A stretch of 64,000 nucleotides of DNA from Paenibacillus auburnensis (lineage in GTDB: Bacteria; Bacillota; Bacilli; Paenibacillales; Paenibacillaceae): assembly GCF_927798115.1 (NCBI RefSeq), contig NZ_CAKMMG010000001.1:1364001-1428000 (forward strand), given 5' to 3'. Each line of letters starts with the position of its first letter. The stretch's first letter is position 1. The position numbers and the translations under genes are program-made. The notes under the pieces were generated by a model. It saw only the letters and a program-made list of their open reading frames with translations, was not told where the DNA came from and searched no databases. Shown piece after piece: positions 1-7,879 of this stretch.

Positions 1-155
1 CATACAATGGCAACCTGAACGCCAAGCTCGACCACTTCTTTCACTTGCTCCGCGATGGAAATAATCGTCTCAGCATCAATACCATATCCGTTTTGTCCTG
101 ACAGTGATTCCCCACTTACCTTAAGGACGACTCTCTTAAATACCGGCTGTTCCAA
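1..155 (-). CDS. pyrH: UMP kinase, N-terminal part (cut by the window edge)
   Basis: The first 51 codons of uridylate kinase, which phosphorylates UMP to UDP in cytoplasmic pyrimidine synthesis. The visible protein runs from a TTG start at 155 (LEQPVFKRVVLKVSGESL) into an amino-acid-kinase-type phosphate-binding segment with the KVSGESLSG motif. A purine-rich AGAGAGGG lies just upstream of the TTG. It follows tsf, as in most Bacillota (rpsB-tsf-pyrH). The remainder is outside the window, so completeness cannot be judged. Confidence 0.9.
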   Translation of the reverse strand, partial: MEQPVFKRVVLKVSGESLSGQNGYGIDAETIISIAEQVKEVVELGVQVAIV

Positions 156-174
156 ATGTATACCCTCTCTTTCT

Positions 175-208
175 TACAAAAGACGGAACACTACGTGCAT
201 GTGTTCCG
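175..208 (-). terminator. Hairpin with T-rich tail between tsf and pyrH
   Basis: On the minus strand an 8-bp perfect stem (CGGAACAC / GTGTTCCG, 9-nt loop) is followed by TCTTTTGT. It sits in the tsf-pyrH spacer and looks like a weak intrinsic terminator or attenuator that would lower pyrH expression relative to tsf. The T tract is broken, so termination is probably partial. Confidence 0.45.
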
Positions 209-263
209 CTCTTTTGATGCTTGCCATTATTCAGTTCAATGAAGCTGTAATTAAGTTTATCTT

Positions 264-914
264 TTATTGATTAACTTGTGCCATTACTTCTTCAACAAAA
301 TTGTCAACTTTCTTTTCCAGACCTTCGCCCAGCTCGTAACGAACAAAACGACGGATAGAGATGTTTTCACCGATCGTGCTGATTTTTTCATTCAGCAATT
401 GGGAGATCGTTTTGTCAGGGTCTTTAACGAAAGGCTGTTCAAGCAGGCAGTATTCTTCGTAGAACTTGCTGATGCGGCCTTCAACCATTTTTTCAACGAT
501 TTTCTCAGGCTTGCCTTCGTTCAGTGCTTGGGCTTTCAGAATTTCTTTTTCTTTCTCTACAGCTTCAGCAGGAACTTCTTCACGGCGAACATACTGCGGG
601 CTAGCTGCAGCGATCTGCATTGCGATATCGCGTGCGAATTCTCTGAAGGAATCAGTCTTACCTACGAAGTCAGTTTCGCAGTTGATTTCCACCAGTACGC
701 CGATACGTCCGCCAGCGTGGATGTAAGATTCAACAGTACCTTCAGTAGCGATACGTCCTGCTTTGTTTGCTGCTGCGGAAAGACCTTTTTCGCGGAGCAG
801 TTCAGCGGCTTTAGTGATATCGCCGTTTGCTTCTTCAAGTGCTTTCTTACAGTCAAGCATACCTGCGCCTGTTCTTTCACGAAGTTCTTTTACGGATTTT
901 GCGTCTACTGCCAT
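264..914 (-). CDS. tsf: Elongation factor Ts
   Basis: Guanine-nucleotide exchange factor for EF-Tu: it displaces GDP so that EF-Tu can reload with GTP during translation. The 216-aa protein has the N-terminal UBA-like segment ([18 protein letters not shown]) and the conserved TDFV signature at about residues 81-84, which contacts EF-Tu. The reading frame extends upstream, but the ATG at 914 follows GGAGGG at correct spacing and matches family starts. It is the middle gene of rpsB-tsf-pyrH. A hairpin before it and another after it suggest graded expression within the operon. Confidence 0.97.
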   Translation of the reverse strand: MAVDAKSVKELRERTGAGMLDCKKALEEANGDITKAAELLREKGLSAAANKAGRIATEGTVESYIHAGGRIGVLVEINCETDFVGKTDSFREFARDIAMQIAAASPQYVRREEVPAEAVEKEKEILKAQALNEGKPEKIVEKMVEGRISKFYEEYCLLEQPFVKDPDKTISQLLNEKISTIGENISIRRFVRYELGEGLEKKVDNFVEEVMAQVNQ

Positions 915-966
915 TGTTATTCCCTCCAGATAATTGTCGTTTAATTCCATTTAAGGCCATTATCCT

Positions 967-999
967 AAAAAAAGGGCAGTGAGAGGTTATCCACCTGCC
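967..999 (-). terminator. Hairpin plus seven Ts between rpsB and tsf
   Basis: On the minus strand GGCAG at the 5' side pairs with CTGCC at the 3' side, with a possible inner GGT/ACC, and a run of seven Ts follows immediately. It lies between rpsB and tsf and most likely acts as a partial terminator or attenuator rather than an operon end, because tsf has no clear promoter of its own. Confidence 0.5.
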
Positions 1000-1044
1000 A
1001 ACCACCCTTTTCATTTAAGTTCTAGTTTAAGTTCCGGTTGCTAC

Positions 1045-1746
1045 TTAAGCAGTAGTTGTGTCTTCGCCCTGGTGAGCTTCAACAACAGCGTCTGCCATTT
1101 TACCAGTCAACAATTTAACGGCGCGGATAGCGTCATCGTTACCTGGGATTACGTAGTCGATTTCGTCCGGATCACAGTTAGTATCAACAATAGCTACGAT
1201 AGGAATACCCAGTTTGCGAGCTTCCGCAACAGCGATACGCTCTTTACGCGGGTCAATAATGAACAGCGCGCTTGGCAGACCTTTCATGTTCTTGATACCG
1301 CCCAGGAATTTTTCAAGACGATCTTTCTCTTTGCGGAGAAGGATAACTTCTTTCTTAGGCAGAACTGCGAAGGTACCGTCTTCTTCCCAAGCTTCCAATT
1401 TCTTCAGACGGTCAATACGTTTCTGAATAGTCTGGAAGTTAGTCAGGGTACCACCCAGCCAACGTTGGTTGATGAAGAACATCCCCGAACGTTCAGCTTC
1501 TTCTTTTACGGAATCTTGAGCTTGTTTCTTTGTTCCTACGAATAGGATTGTGCCGTTGTCGCCAGCGACGCTTTTTACAAAGTTGTAAGCTTCCTCTACC
1601 TTTTTAACCGTTTTTTGCAGGTCAATAATGTAAATTCCGTTTCTTTCAGTGAAGATATAACGATCCATCTTTGGGTTCCAACGACGAGTCTGGTGACCGA
1701 AGTGTACCCCAGCTTCGAGAAGCTGTTTCATGGAGATTACTGCCAT
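1045..1746 (-). CDS. rpsB: 30S ribosomal protein S2
   Basis: Ribosomal protein S2, which binds the head-body junction of the 30S subunit and is needed for S1 or initiation function. The 233-aa protein shows the S2 signatures near the N-terminus ([22 protein letters not shown]) and the [10 protein letters not shown] block. GGAGG lies nine bases before the ATG at 1746; an in-frame GTG two codons upstream overlaps the spacer and is less likely. It is first in rpsB-tsf-pyrH, with a sigma-A-type promoter at 1876-1904 and a ~125-nt leader. Confidence 0.97.
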   Translation of the reverse strand: MAVISMKQLLEAGVHFGHQTRRWNPKMDRYIFTERNGIYIIDLQKTVKKVEEAYNFVKSVAGDNGTILFVGTKKQAQDSVKEEAERSGMFFINQRWLGGTLTNFQTIQKRIDRLKKLEAWEEDGTFAVLPKKEVILLRKEKDRLEKFLGGIKNMKGLPSALFIIDPRKERIAVAEARKLGIPIVAIVDTNCDPDEIDYVIPGNDDAIRAVKLLTGKMADAVVEAHQGEDTTTA

Positions 1747-1875
1747 CTTCACACACCTCCTAATTTTGGTTTATTGTGTGTCTCCTCCGCCGCGCGTCAT
1801 TTTTCTACAAGACTTTCTTCTGAAGAAAGCACCCCTTGTCGAAATCAACCGGCGTGTGTTTTAACACCGTCAATT

Positions 1876-1904
1876 ACTATACCATAATAAAATAATGTAT
1901 GCAA
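1876..1904 (-). promoter_or_regulatory. Sigma-A-type promoter of rpsB-tsf-pyrH
   Basis: Minus strand: -35 TTGCAT (1899-1904), 17-bp spacer, -10 TATAGT (1876-1881). The resulting leader before rpsB carries a hairpin built from CTTTCTTC and its exact complement GAAGAAAG around 1810-1826. The leader may carry S2 autoregulation, but that is inference. Confidence 0.75.
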
Positions 1905-1946
1905 CGATTCATGAAATGTTTTGTGATTTTCTGCCTTAATATGAGT

Positions 1947-2573
1947 TCATTTCACTGTAATCAGCTTCTCAATTATGGAGTTTACGCTTTCCCCTTTGGT
2001 GAAATTGTAGCTTCCATATTGAATTTTTGCATTAATTTTGCGGCTCATGGCAGTTTTAAGAAACTCGGTCTGCTCCTTAATGACCCCTGCCTTTGCCAAA
2101 AGCTGTGCAGTTTCTGTAAGTGTGCTGCCAGCCGGAATGCGAACAGCAACAACTCCGCTTACTGCGGCCTGCGGAGTTGCCGGTGCCTCTGGGGCTGTTC
2201 CTGCGCTTTGTAACGGCTTGGAAGGCACTGCCGGCTCTGTGGGCGCAGCAGCAGCACTAGGCTGTACAGCGGCCTCCGGTGACGCTGCAGCGGAAGAAAC
2301 TGGAGATGGAGTGCTGGCGCCATCGTTTGCCTTCGGAGTGTCCTTAACATCAGACTTATCGGCAGGATCAGTAGCTTGCACCGCTGGCTCTGGACTCGCT
2401 TGGGGATTAGCCGCCGGATCTGTTACTGTCAGATTCAGTTTAGCTGCTTGCTGTATGAGCTCTTCTTTTGTTAATGACGGTGCTGCCCCGCCGGAGATCA
2501 TCAGCTGAAGGAGAAGAGCGCCTGCTATGAGCCCGGTTCCCAGACCGAACATAAACGAGCGGTTCTTGATCAT
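1947..2573 (-). CDS. Membrane-anchored protein with MltG/YceG-like C-terminus
   Basis: A 208-aa protein of uncertain function ending the fla/che operon. It has one N-terminal membrane segment (about residues 8-30), a long Ala/Pro/Ser-rich linker (about 50-140), and a C-terminal block beginning near VRIPAGSTLTETAQLL. That block resembles the LysM-like substrate-binding part of YceG/MltG lytic transglycosylases, but no catalytic domain follows. The ATG overlaps the stop of the preceding swrB-like gene, so the two are translationally coupled. A role in anchoring to or sensing peptidoglycan is inference only. Confidence 0.7.
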   Translation of the reverse strand: MIKNRSFMFGLGTGLIAGALLLQLMISGGAAPSLTKEELIQQAAKLNLTVTDPAANPQASPEPAVQATDPADKSDVKDTPKANDGASTPSPVSSAAASPEAAVQPSAAAAPTEPAVPSKPLQSAGTAPEAPATPQAAVSGVVAVRIPAGSTLTETAQLLAKAGVIKEQTEFLKTAMSRKINAKIQYGSYNFTKGESVNSIIEKLITVK

Positions 2574-3136
2574 ACCGATTCCTCCTGCTTTGCCAGCTGC
2601 AGAATGAGCTGGACTTCACCGCGCTGAAGTCCAGCTGTTTTGGCAATGGAGTCAATAGACTTGCCTTGTTCATGCAATTCAAACAGCCGCGGATAACGCA
2701 GCTTGATCGAACTAATAGGTTTTGCCTTTGGCTCAGGAGGCACAGTCTCAGCACTTCCCGGAGGAGCCTCTGCAGTAATCTTACCTGCATTGTCTTTAAC
2801 AAGAGCCATCAGCTGAAGCAATCCCTTTTCTTCAGCCGTTAGCCTGGAATCAAGCAGCAGCATATCTTTTTGCAATTCGGCGACCTGCTCCCGGAGTCCG
2901 CCAATCTCTTCCTGCAGAGCTGCTTTGGTACTCTGCGACTGCTGCTTAATGCTGCCGACAAGCTGTATCATCTCGTTATTCTCACGCTCGATGTCGGCCA
3001 TATAGAGTTCAAGTGCTGCTTCGGTGTCTTTCAGGCTTTGCTTCTCGGCCGGGTCTGATTGTCCGCGTACCGGCAGCCTAAGAGCATAGACAATAGCAAC
3101 AGCACCTACCAGCACGATGTATACCCATGGTTGCAA
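2570..3136 (-). CDS. SwrB/YlxL-like protein (DUF6115 type)
   Basis: A 188-aa protein with an N-terminal membrane anchor (about residues 2-19), a predicted coiled coil (about 30-105, rich in E, Q, L and K), a low-complexity spacer, and a C-terminal helix-turn-helix-like block (LFELHEQGKSIDSIAKTAG). This layout and its place just after sigD match B. subtilis SwrB, which promotes maturation of the flagellar export apparatus and swarming. Sequence identity to SwrB looks low, so orthology rests mainly on layout and position. Confidence 0.65.
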   Translation of the reverse strand: MQPWVYIVLVGAVAIVYALRLPVRGQSDPAEKQSLKDTEAALELYMADIERENNEMIQLVGSIKQQSQSTKAALQEEIGGLREQVAELQKDMLLLDSRLTAEEKGLLQLMALVKDNAGKITAEAPPGSAETVPPEPKAKPISSIKLRYPRLFELHEQGKSIDSIAKTAGLQRGEVQLILQLAKQEESV

Positions 3137-3170
3137 ATGCTTTATCTCCTTTTTATATCATTTGAGCATC

Positions 3171-3482
3171 TCAGAGACTGAGATCAATGCGGCGGCCTTT
3201 ATAGGGATGTTCTGCATCATGGACGGCGTCCTGCTTGGGTTCCCCTTGGTCAGATGACTGATTCCCCCGGCCATTCCCCCGGCCGCTGTCATTACGAAGC
3301 TTCGCGTCCGCAGATTCATCAACCTCTGTTGTCCGCTGGGCCAGCTCAGCGCTGTGCTTCACATTCTGTGCAGCCAGCTGCTGCTGATCAAGTACTGGAC
3401 GATGCAGGTGCTCATTCTGAACCTTCCCTGCATCCGTTGTCCTAGGTAAGGCAATTTGTAATTCAACCGGTTTTAGGCTCAT
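3171..3482 (-). CDS. Small conserved protein of the fla operon, unknown function
   Basis: A 103-aa hydrophilic protein between fapA and the swrB-like gene. The chosen ATG at 3482 follows AAGGGG; an upstream in-frame start lacks such a site. It has no membrane segment; the middle is rich in charged residues and Gln, and it ends in HPYKGRRIDLSL, a basic tail followed by a hydrophobic stretch. I do not recognise a characterised family. Its position among motility genes suggests a link with flagella or with SigD/SwrB, but nothing in the sequence shows it directly. Confidence 0.6.
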   Translation of the reverse strand: MSLKPVELQIALPRTTDAGKVQNEHLHRPVLDQQQLAAQNVKHSAELAQRTTEVDESADAKLRNDSGRGNGRGNQSSDQGEPKQDAVHDAEHPYKGRRIDLSL

Positions 3483-3561
3483 GATAATCCCCTTCCCGAA
3501 AGACAACTTTGTTCATTCATAACATAAAACAATGGCCGGCTGCCTTACGCCGCCCGCCTTG

Positions 3562-4965
3562 TTAAATATACGGGGTTAACGAAATATCGCCTTCCGTATA
3601 ACGAAATACAACCCGTTCCGTCGGATCTTTGACGAATCTGGTATATCTGCCGATTACAATTTTAGAACCGCCATAGATCGTTTTGATCACTTCCACTTTA
3701 GCTCGAGTCGTATCTTCAAGCATCTTCTCAATTTCCAGCACACGTTCTTTAATCCGCTTTTCCTCACGCATGTGGGACTGTTTGGTAGCGTTCAGTTTCA
3801 CACGAAGCGCCACTTTATCAGGTGACAGCTGGCCGTTGTTCGCGAGCTGATTTAACAGATAAAGCGCCTTAGTGGTTTTGTCCTCATTTTCGAGCAGCAG
3901 TTTAAGTTCATGACGAAGCTCATTAATCTCATTACGCAACTCAGGAACTACTCCCACTTCAATTGCCGTGGAGGTTGACATCGTATTCCCGATAGTCCGG
4001 GCTACAACTTTTTCCCCAGCCTGCACAATTCCGCCTACGATGAGGCCTTTTGTTCCATTGCACAAAACATCACGCCCTGCGCGTATATTCGAATGCATTA
4101 TGCTCTGTGATACAATCACATCTTCACCAGCAACTACATTCCCATCCTGAATAAAGGATACCTTAACATTTTTGCCGGCACTGACAATGCCTTTATTGTA
4201 GCCAATAATTCCCCCGGTAATTTCTATCGAACCGCCGGAAATCAACTCCGCGCCTTCCACGCCTCCGACAACACGAATGTCCCCTGCAGATTTCACAGTA
4301 AACCCGGTCAACACGTTGCCGCGGATAACTACTGTGCCCACAAAGTCAATATTACCTGTGCTGTAATCCACATCACCATTGACTTCGTATACAGGAAATA
4401 CATTGATCTTTCCTTTGTCTGTAAGCGTCACTAAGCCGTCAATGGCCGCGTACATCGCAGTTTCGCTCTGGTCGACCAGTACGTTCTTACCAACTTTGAA
4501 GCGAGCTTCTTTCCCTGCTCTGAAAGGAATTTCCTCTCCGGTGACTGTTTTCCCCTTCTGTCCGGGTACCGGCGGAATCGTTCTCCCGATGATTTGTCCC
4601 TTCAAAACATTATGCAGACGTACCAGATCTTTGTAGTCGACTTTACCGTCTTCCTTTTCCAGCGGTTTGCGGTCCTCTTCAAGATCTACGGTAAGAACAA
4701 CCTTTCCGTCAACACCATGCACCGGCTCATCACCAATTGCAATGGGTACTCTGCTGAAAAAATACTCTTCAGGGTTGCTGCTGATCCGCTTCACAATATC
4801 CCGCTGTATACCGTAACGAACCTCATGACTGTGCAGGAAGCTCTCCAAATCTTCGAAGGAACAGGTGAAATTCTCATCCTTCTTGGAGAACTGTAGGTAG
4901 GCAATCCCTTTATCCTCAGAAAACGTAATACTTACGTATTGATCCAAAGCATAATGACCGATCAA
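3562..4965 (-). CDS. FapA/DUF342 family protein
   Basis: A 467-aa member of the DUF342 (FapA, flagellar assembly protein A) family. These proteins have an N-terminal region, a central right-handed beta-helix of repeated GG/GN turns (seen here as VVGGVEGAELISGG, EITGGIIGYNKG and similar, about residues 200-320) and a C-terminal coiled coil (about 340-415). The start is TTG at 4965 behind GGGGGAG. Members occur in motility operons next to sigD, and a role in cell polarity or polymer-like scaffolding has been proposed for relatives. Biochemical function is not established. Confidence 0.8.
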   Translation of the reverse strand: MIGHYALDQYVSITFSEDKGIAYLQFSKKDENFTCSFEDLESFLHSHEVRYGIQRDIVKRISSNPEEYFFSRVPIAIGDEPVHGVDGKVVLTVDLEEDRKPLEKEDGKVDYKDLVRLHNVLKGQIIGRTIPPVPGQKGKTVTGEEIPFRAGKEARFKVGKNVLVDQSETAMYAAIDGLVTLTDKGKINVFPVYEVNGDVDYSTGNIDFVGTVVIRGNVLTGFTVKSAGDIRVVGGVEGAELISGGSIEITGGIIGYNKGIVSAGKNVKVSFIQDGNVVAGEDVIVSQSIMHSNIRAGRDVLCNGTKGLIVGGIVQAGEKVVARTIGNTMSTSTAIEVGVVPELRNEINELRHELKLLLENEDKTTKALYLLNQLANNGQLSPDKVALRVKLNATKQSHMREEKRIKERVLEIEKMLEDTTRAKVEVIKTIYGGSKIVIGRYTRFVKDPTERVVFRYTEGDISLTPYI

Positions 4966-4993
4966 TATTGCTCCCCCTTGTCACCGTCTCCGG

Positions 4994-5782
4994 TTAATCA
5001 TTCTGCATGAGAAGGTCGCGATTTTTCTCAAGCGTTCCTCTCAAGCGCAAAATCGCCTTTGAATGAAGCTGCGAAATTCGAGAAGGAGATAAAGACATCA
5101 CCTCAGCGATCTCGCTTAAAGATAAATCCTCATAATATAAAAGGGACACTACGGTCCGTTCTTTCACCGTTAATTTTTCGATGCCTTTGGTGAGTGTATC
5201 TCGCAAGTAAAACTCATTCACTTTACGGTCTGGATTCTTAGCTTTATCGTCCACCAGGATGGACATCCGTGTCTCCGATTCTTCTTCACGAATAGGGTCT
5301 TCCAATGAGCAGAGCGACATGACTGCAACATCCTGCAGCATGTTTTGAAACTCCGGCTCAGAAATATTTAAATATTGGCTCATTTCCTCGTCACTGACTG
5401 ATCTTAAATATTTCTGCTCCAGCTGCTGGTAGGCATCCTCGATTTTCTTGGCTTTTTCACGAACAGATCTGGGAACCCAATCGCTTTGGCGTAACGAGTC
5501 CAGAATAGCACCGCGTACACGCCAAGAAGCGTAGGTTTGAAATTGCAATCCGCGTTTGTAGTCGAATTTCTCAATCGCATCAATAAGACCCATTACACCA
5601 TTACTGGCCAAATCGTCTTTTGATACATTTTTGGGAAGTCCGACAGCCAACCGGCTGGACACGTAATCTACAATATGGAGGTAATTCTCAATCAGCTTTT
5701 TTTTGGCTTCAGGATCACCGTGTTCTTTCCACTGTTCCCAAAGCACGTCTGTTACCGATAGAGAAGCTTTATGCTCGTTCAA
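4994..5782 (-). CDS. sigD: RNA polymerase sigma factor SigD (FliA/WhiG family)
   Basis: Flagellar sigma-28 factor that directs transcription of late flagellar, chemotaxis and autolysin genes. The 262-aa protein has region 2 (YASWRVRGAILDSLR, about residues 80-95), region 3, and a region 4 helix-turn-helix (LSLSEIAEVMSLSPSRISQL, about 220-240). The start is TTG at 5782 with GAAGGGTG upstream. It lies near the distal end of the fla/che operon as in B. subtilis, where position in the operon affects the fraction of motile cells. The anti-sigma factor FlgM is not in the window. Confidence 0.95.
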   Translation of the reverse strand: MNEHKASLSVTDVLWEQWKEHGDPEAKKKLIENYLHIVDYVSSRLAVGLPKNVSKDDLASNGVMGLIDAIEKFDYKRGLQFQTYASWRVRGAILDSLRQSDWVPRSVREKAKKIEDAYQQLEQKYLRSVSDEEMSQYLNISEPEFQNMLQDVAVMSLCSLEDPIREEESETRMSILVDDKAKNPDRKVNEFYLRDTLTKGIEKLTVKERTVVSLLYYEDLSLSEIAEVMSLSPSRISQLHSKAILRLRGTLEKNRDLLMQND

Positions 5783-5857
5783 TGGCTTTCACCCTTCCCA
5801 AAGTTTAGTCAGCGGGCATTATGCGGGAATGATAGTCGTTTGGCCGCAAGCACTCGC

Positions 5858-6271
5858 TTATTCTTCTTTCAGGTGACGAACGGCCTTGGCCAATTCTTCA
5901 GGATCTTTCATGGAGACCAGCTTGGGCGGCTGCAGCGGTGTAAAGCCTTCACTGCCTCCGCTTCCCTCTGCCGGCTTTGGTTTGAGAAGGTTGATTAATT
6001 CCTCATCCTCGTCCGGAGTACTGAGATCAAGCTTAGTACCAAGCATATCATCTTCCGCGGCATTTTCTCCGGTTATATCTGGTGCCTGGGACTGTTTAAC
6101 AATAAAACCCAATACCCATCTCAGGAGGAATGCAAGCACAAACCAGATAATAAATCCATAAATCCCCCGAATAAGACTCGTCCCAAGTAAATTATGCCCG
6201 TAATTCGTAAGAAAGGTAAATAAAAAACCAATCACTCCGGATAAAATGCTTAGTAATATTTTTCCCATCAC
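5858..6271 (-). CDS. Small membrane protein between cheD and sigD, unknown function
   Basis: A 137-aa protein with two predicted membrane helices (about residues 3-22 and 32-58), then an acidic cytosolic tail ending in a Lys/Pro segment and KDPEELAKAVRHLKEE. Its GTG (or the ATG one codon later) overlaps the cheD stop, showing translational coupling. I do not recognise a named family. The location inside a chemotaxis cluster suggests a motility accessory role, which is inference. Confidence 0.7.
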   Translation of the reverse strand: MMGKILLSILSGVIGFLFTFLTNYGHNLLGTSLIRGIYGFIIWFVLAFLLRWVLGFIVKQSQAPDITGENAAEDDMLGTKLDLSTPDEDEELINLLKPKPAEGSGGSEGFTPLQPPKLVSMKDPEELAKAVRHLKEE

Positions 6272-6774
6272 TATATTTCCTTAGAGCCTTTTTGCACACT
6301 GCGGATATAAAGCACTCCTGTGCTGCAGGCAATTTCTATCGTACGCCCAAAATTCCCGCCTGTGTCTTCGGCAATTAAGGGGATGTTCAAAGCCTCTAGA
6401 GCTAGCTTGCAGGATTCCACGTTACGAGGCCCGATCCTCATGGTGTCATTCCCCCCGGCAAAGGCAAACATTTGAGAGCCACCGGCCATCTTGGCTACGA
6501 TCCGACTACGTACCGCTCCAAGCGCCAGTAAGCGGGACAACAGCTCCGGCACTGCGGTATCCGCAAACTTGGCGATGTTCATTTGACCCTCACGAGCGAT
6601 CTCCGACGAAGGCAGCATCACATGCGCCATCCCCGCCAGTTTCTTCCCGGGATCAAACATTGTAAGACCTACGCAGGAGCCAAGTCCAGTGGTGCGGATA
6701 AGACTCTCTTGGCTGCCTACATTAAGATCTGCCATTCCAACCTTAATAATGCTTTGTTCTTCAATCATTATCAA
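6271..6774 (-). CDS. cheD: Chemoreceptor glutamine deamidase CheD
   Basis: CheD deamidates specific glutamines of methyl-accepting chemoreceptors and, in Bacillus-type chemotaxis, also binds CheC and stimulates its phosphatase activity. The 167-aa protein has the CheD motifs GLGSCVGLTMFD (with the catalytic Cys) and MAHVMLP (with the catalytic His), and GPRNVES. Start: TTG at 6774 lies six bases after AGGAG; an ATG two codons later is an alternative. It overlaps the cheC stop, so cheC-cheD are coupled. Confidence 0.95.
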   Translation of the reverse strand: MIMIEEQSIIKVGMADLNVGSQESLIRTTGLGSCVGLTMFDPGKKLAGMAHVMLPSSEIAREGQMNIAKFADTAVPELLSRLLALGAVRSRIVAKMAGGSQMFAFAGGNDTMRIGPRNVESCKLALEALNIPLIAEDTGGNFGRTIEIACSTGVLYIRSVQKGSKEI

Positions 6775-7387
6775 ACGGTACTCCTAATGATTTGAAAATT
6801 TTCGGGAATGATTCGGGATCAGGAATAAGGAAAAATTGTCCTTCTATTTCATTCTGGCCTTCCAGGAACGTCGTATCAATAAGCAATGCGTCATCCCCCA
6901 TTTGGCCGAACTGCAAGAGTCCATAGCCCAGGATCGCCCCGGCCATATCCATCGCAAGTGCAGGCACAGTCGGATACATGGACAGTGACGTAAAGTCTGC
7001 AAGGGAAGAAAGGTAAGAGCCGGCCAGAATATTGCCGATTTCACTCAAAGCAGAGAGCTCCATTTCACCCAGCTCCTGATCAGGAGAAATCTCAATACCT
7101 GCGACGCGGTTAAGAAGGTTCATAGCCGCTTCCGGTGTTAGGATGAAAAAGAGATTGCCGGGAGCCTCACCTTCAACTCGCAGAAACACTGCGTAAACCA
7201 GTTCTTCCGCTCCGCCGACCTTGTCAGTAATTTCTTCAAAGCTCAGGAGCTGCACTTTGGGTACAGCCATATCAATCGGCTTATTCAGAAGCTGGGATAA
7301 TGCGGTGGCGGCGTTACCTGCCCCAATATTACCGACTTCCTTTAAAACATCCATTTTAAAGTCCTTGAAGTTTTTGAACAGCTCCAT
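6761..7387 (-). CDS. cheC: CheY-P phosphatase CheC
   Basis: CheC hydrolyses CheY-phosphate and takes part in adaptation with CheD. The 208-aa protein has the duplicated CheC/FliY-type phosphatase elements: a first near residues 13-30 (KEVGNIGAGNAATALS) and a second near 115-135 (LSEIGNILAGSYLSSL), each with the E..N pair used in catalysis. It sits between cheW and cheD and overlaps cheD by 14 bases. Confidence 0.95.
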   Translation of the reverse strand: MELFKNFKDFKMDVLKEVGNIGAGNAATALSQLLNKPIDMAVPKVQLLSFEEITDKVGGAEELVYAVFLRVEGEAPGNLFFILTPEAAMNLLNRVAGIEISPDQELGEMELSALSEIGNILAGSYLSSLADFTSLSMYPTVPALAMDMAGAILGYGLLQFGQMGDDALLIDTTFLEGQNEIEGQFFLIPDPESFPKIFKSLGVPFDND

Positions 7388-7390
7388 AAC

Positions 7391-7852
7391 CTAGCCCTCT
7401 AGGCTTTCCAGTTGCACGATTTCACTCTTATTCAGCACTTCAGTCAAGTTGAGCATAATCAGCAGCCGGTCTTCCCCGATTTTGGCCACTCCATCCAGAT
7501 ATTTCGCCTTGATACCGCCCACAACATCCGGTGGTGTGTCGATGGAATCACGGTTCAAATCAATGACATCATTAGCGGAATCAACAATAAATCCTACTTC
7601 CATCTCATTCACATTAACGATAATAATTCGGGTCTGATCCGTGTGTTCTGCTTCTTGAATACCGAAACGGCCGCGCAGATCAATTACAGGAATGACTACA
7701 CCCCGCAAATTAATGACTCCTTTGATAAAGGAGTAGGTCTTCGGCACACGGGTAATCGGCATCATACGTTCAATGGTTTGGACTTTTTCCACTTCAATCC
7801 CGTATTCTTCAGAGCCAAGCTTGAATACTATTACTTTGATATCATCAGCCAT
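7391..7852 (-). CDS. cheW: Chemotaxis coupling protein CheW
   Basis: A 153-aa single-domain CheW scaffold that links chemoreceptors to CheA in polar signalling arrays. The SH3-like fold is visible through the conserved EYGIEVEKVQTIERM, the RVP-hydrophobic segment followed by GVINLRGVVIPVIDLR (about residues 45-60) and a C-terminal hydrophobic strand. GGAGG lies close to the ATG at 7852. It is the gene after cheA, as in B. subtilis. Confidence 0.96.
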   Translation of the reverse strand: MADDIKVIVFKLGSEEYGIEVEKVQTIERMMPITRVPKTYSFIKGVINLRGVVIPVIDLRGRFGIQEAEHTDQTRIIIVNVNEMEVGFIVDSANDVIDLNRDSIDTPPDVVGGIKAKYLDGVAKIGEDRLLIMLNLTEVLNKSEIVQLESLEG

Positions 7853-7879
7853 GGAATGAACCTCCCTGTTCTATCCTAA

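Noticed and set aside
979..1545. Plus-strand frame of 188 codons opposite rpsB
   Set aside because: Antisense shadow of a conserved ribosomal protein gene, with aberrant amino-acid composition (rich in Phe, Ser and Cys).
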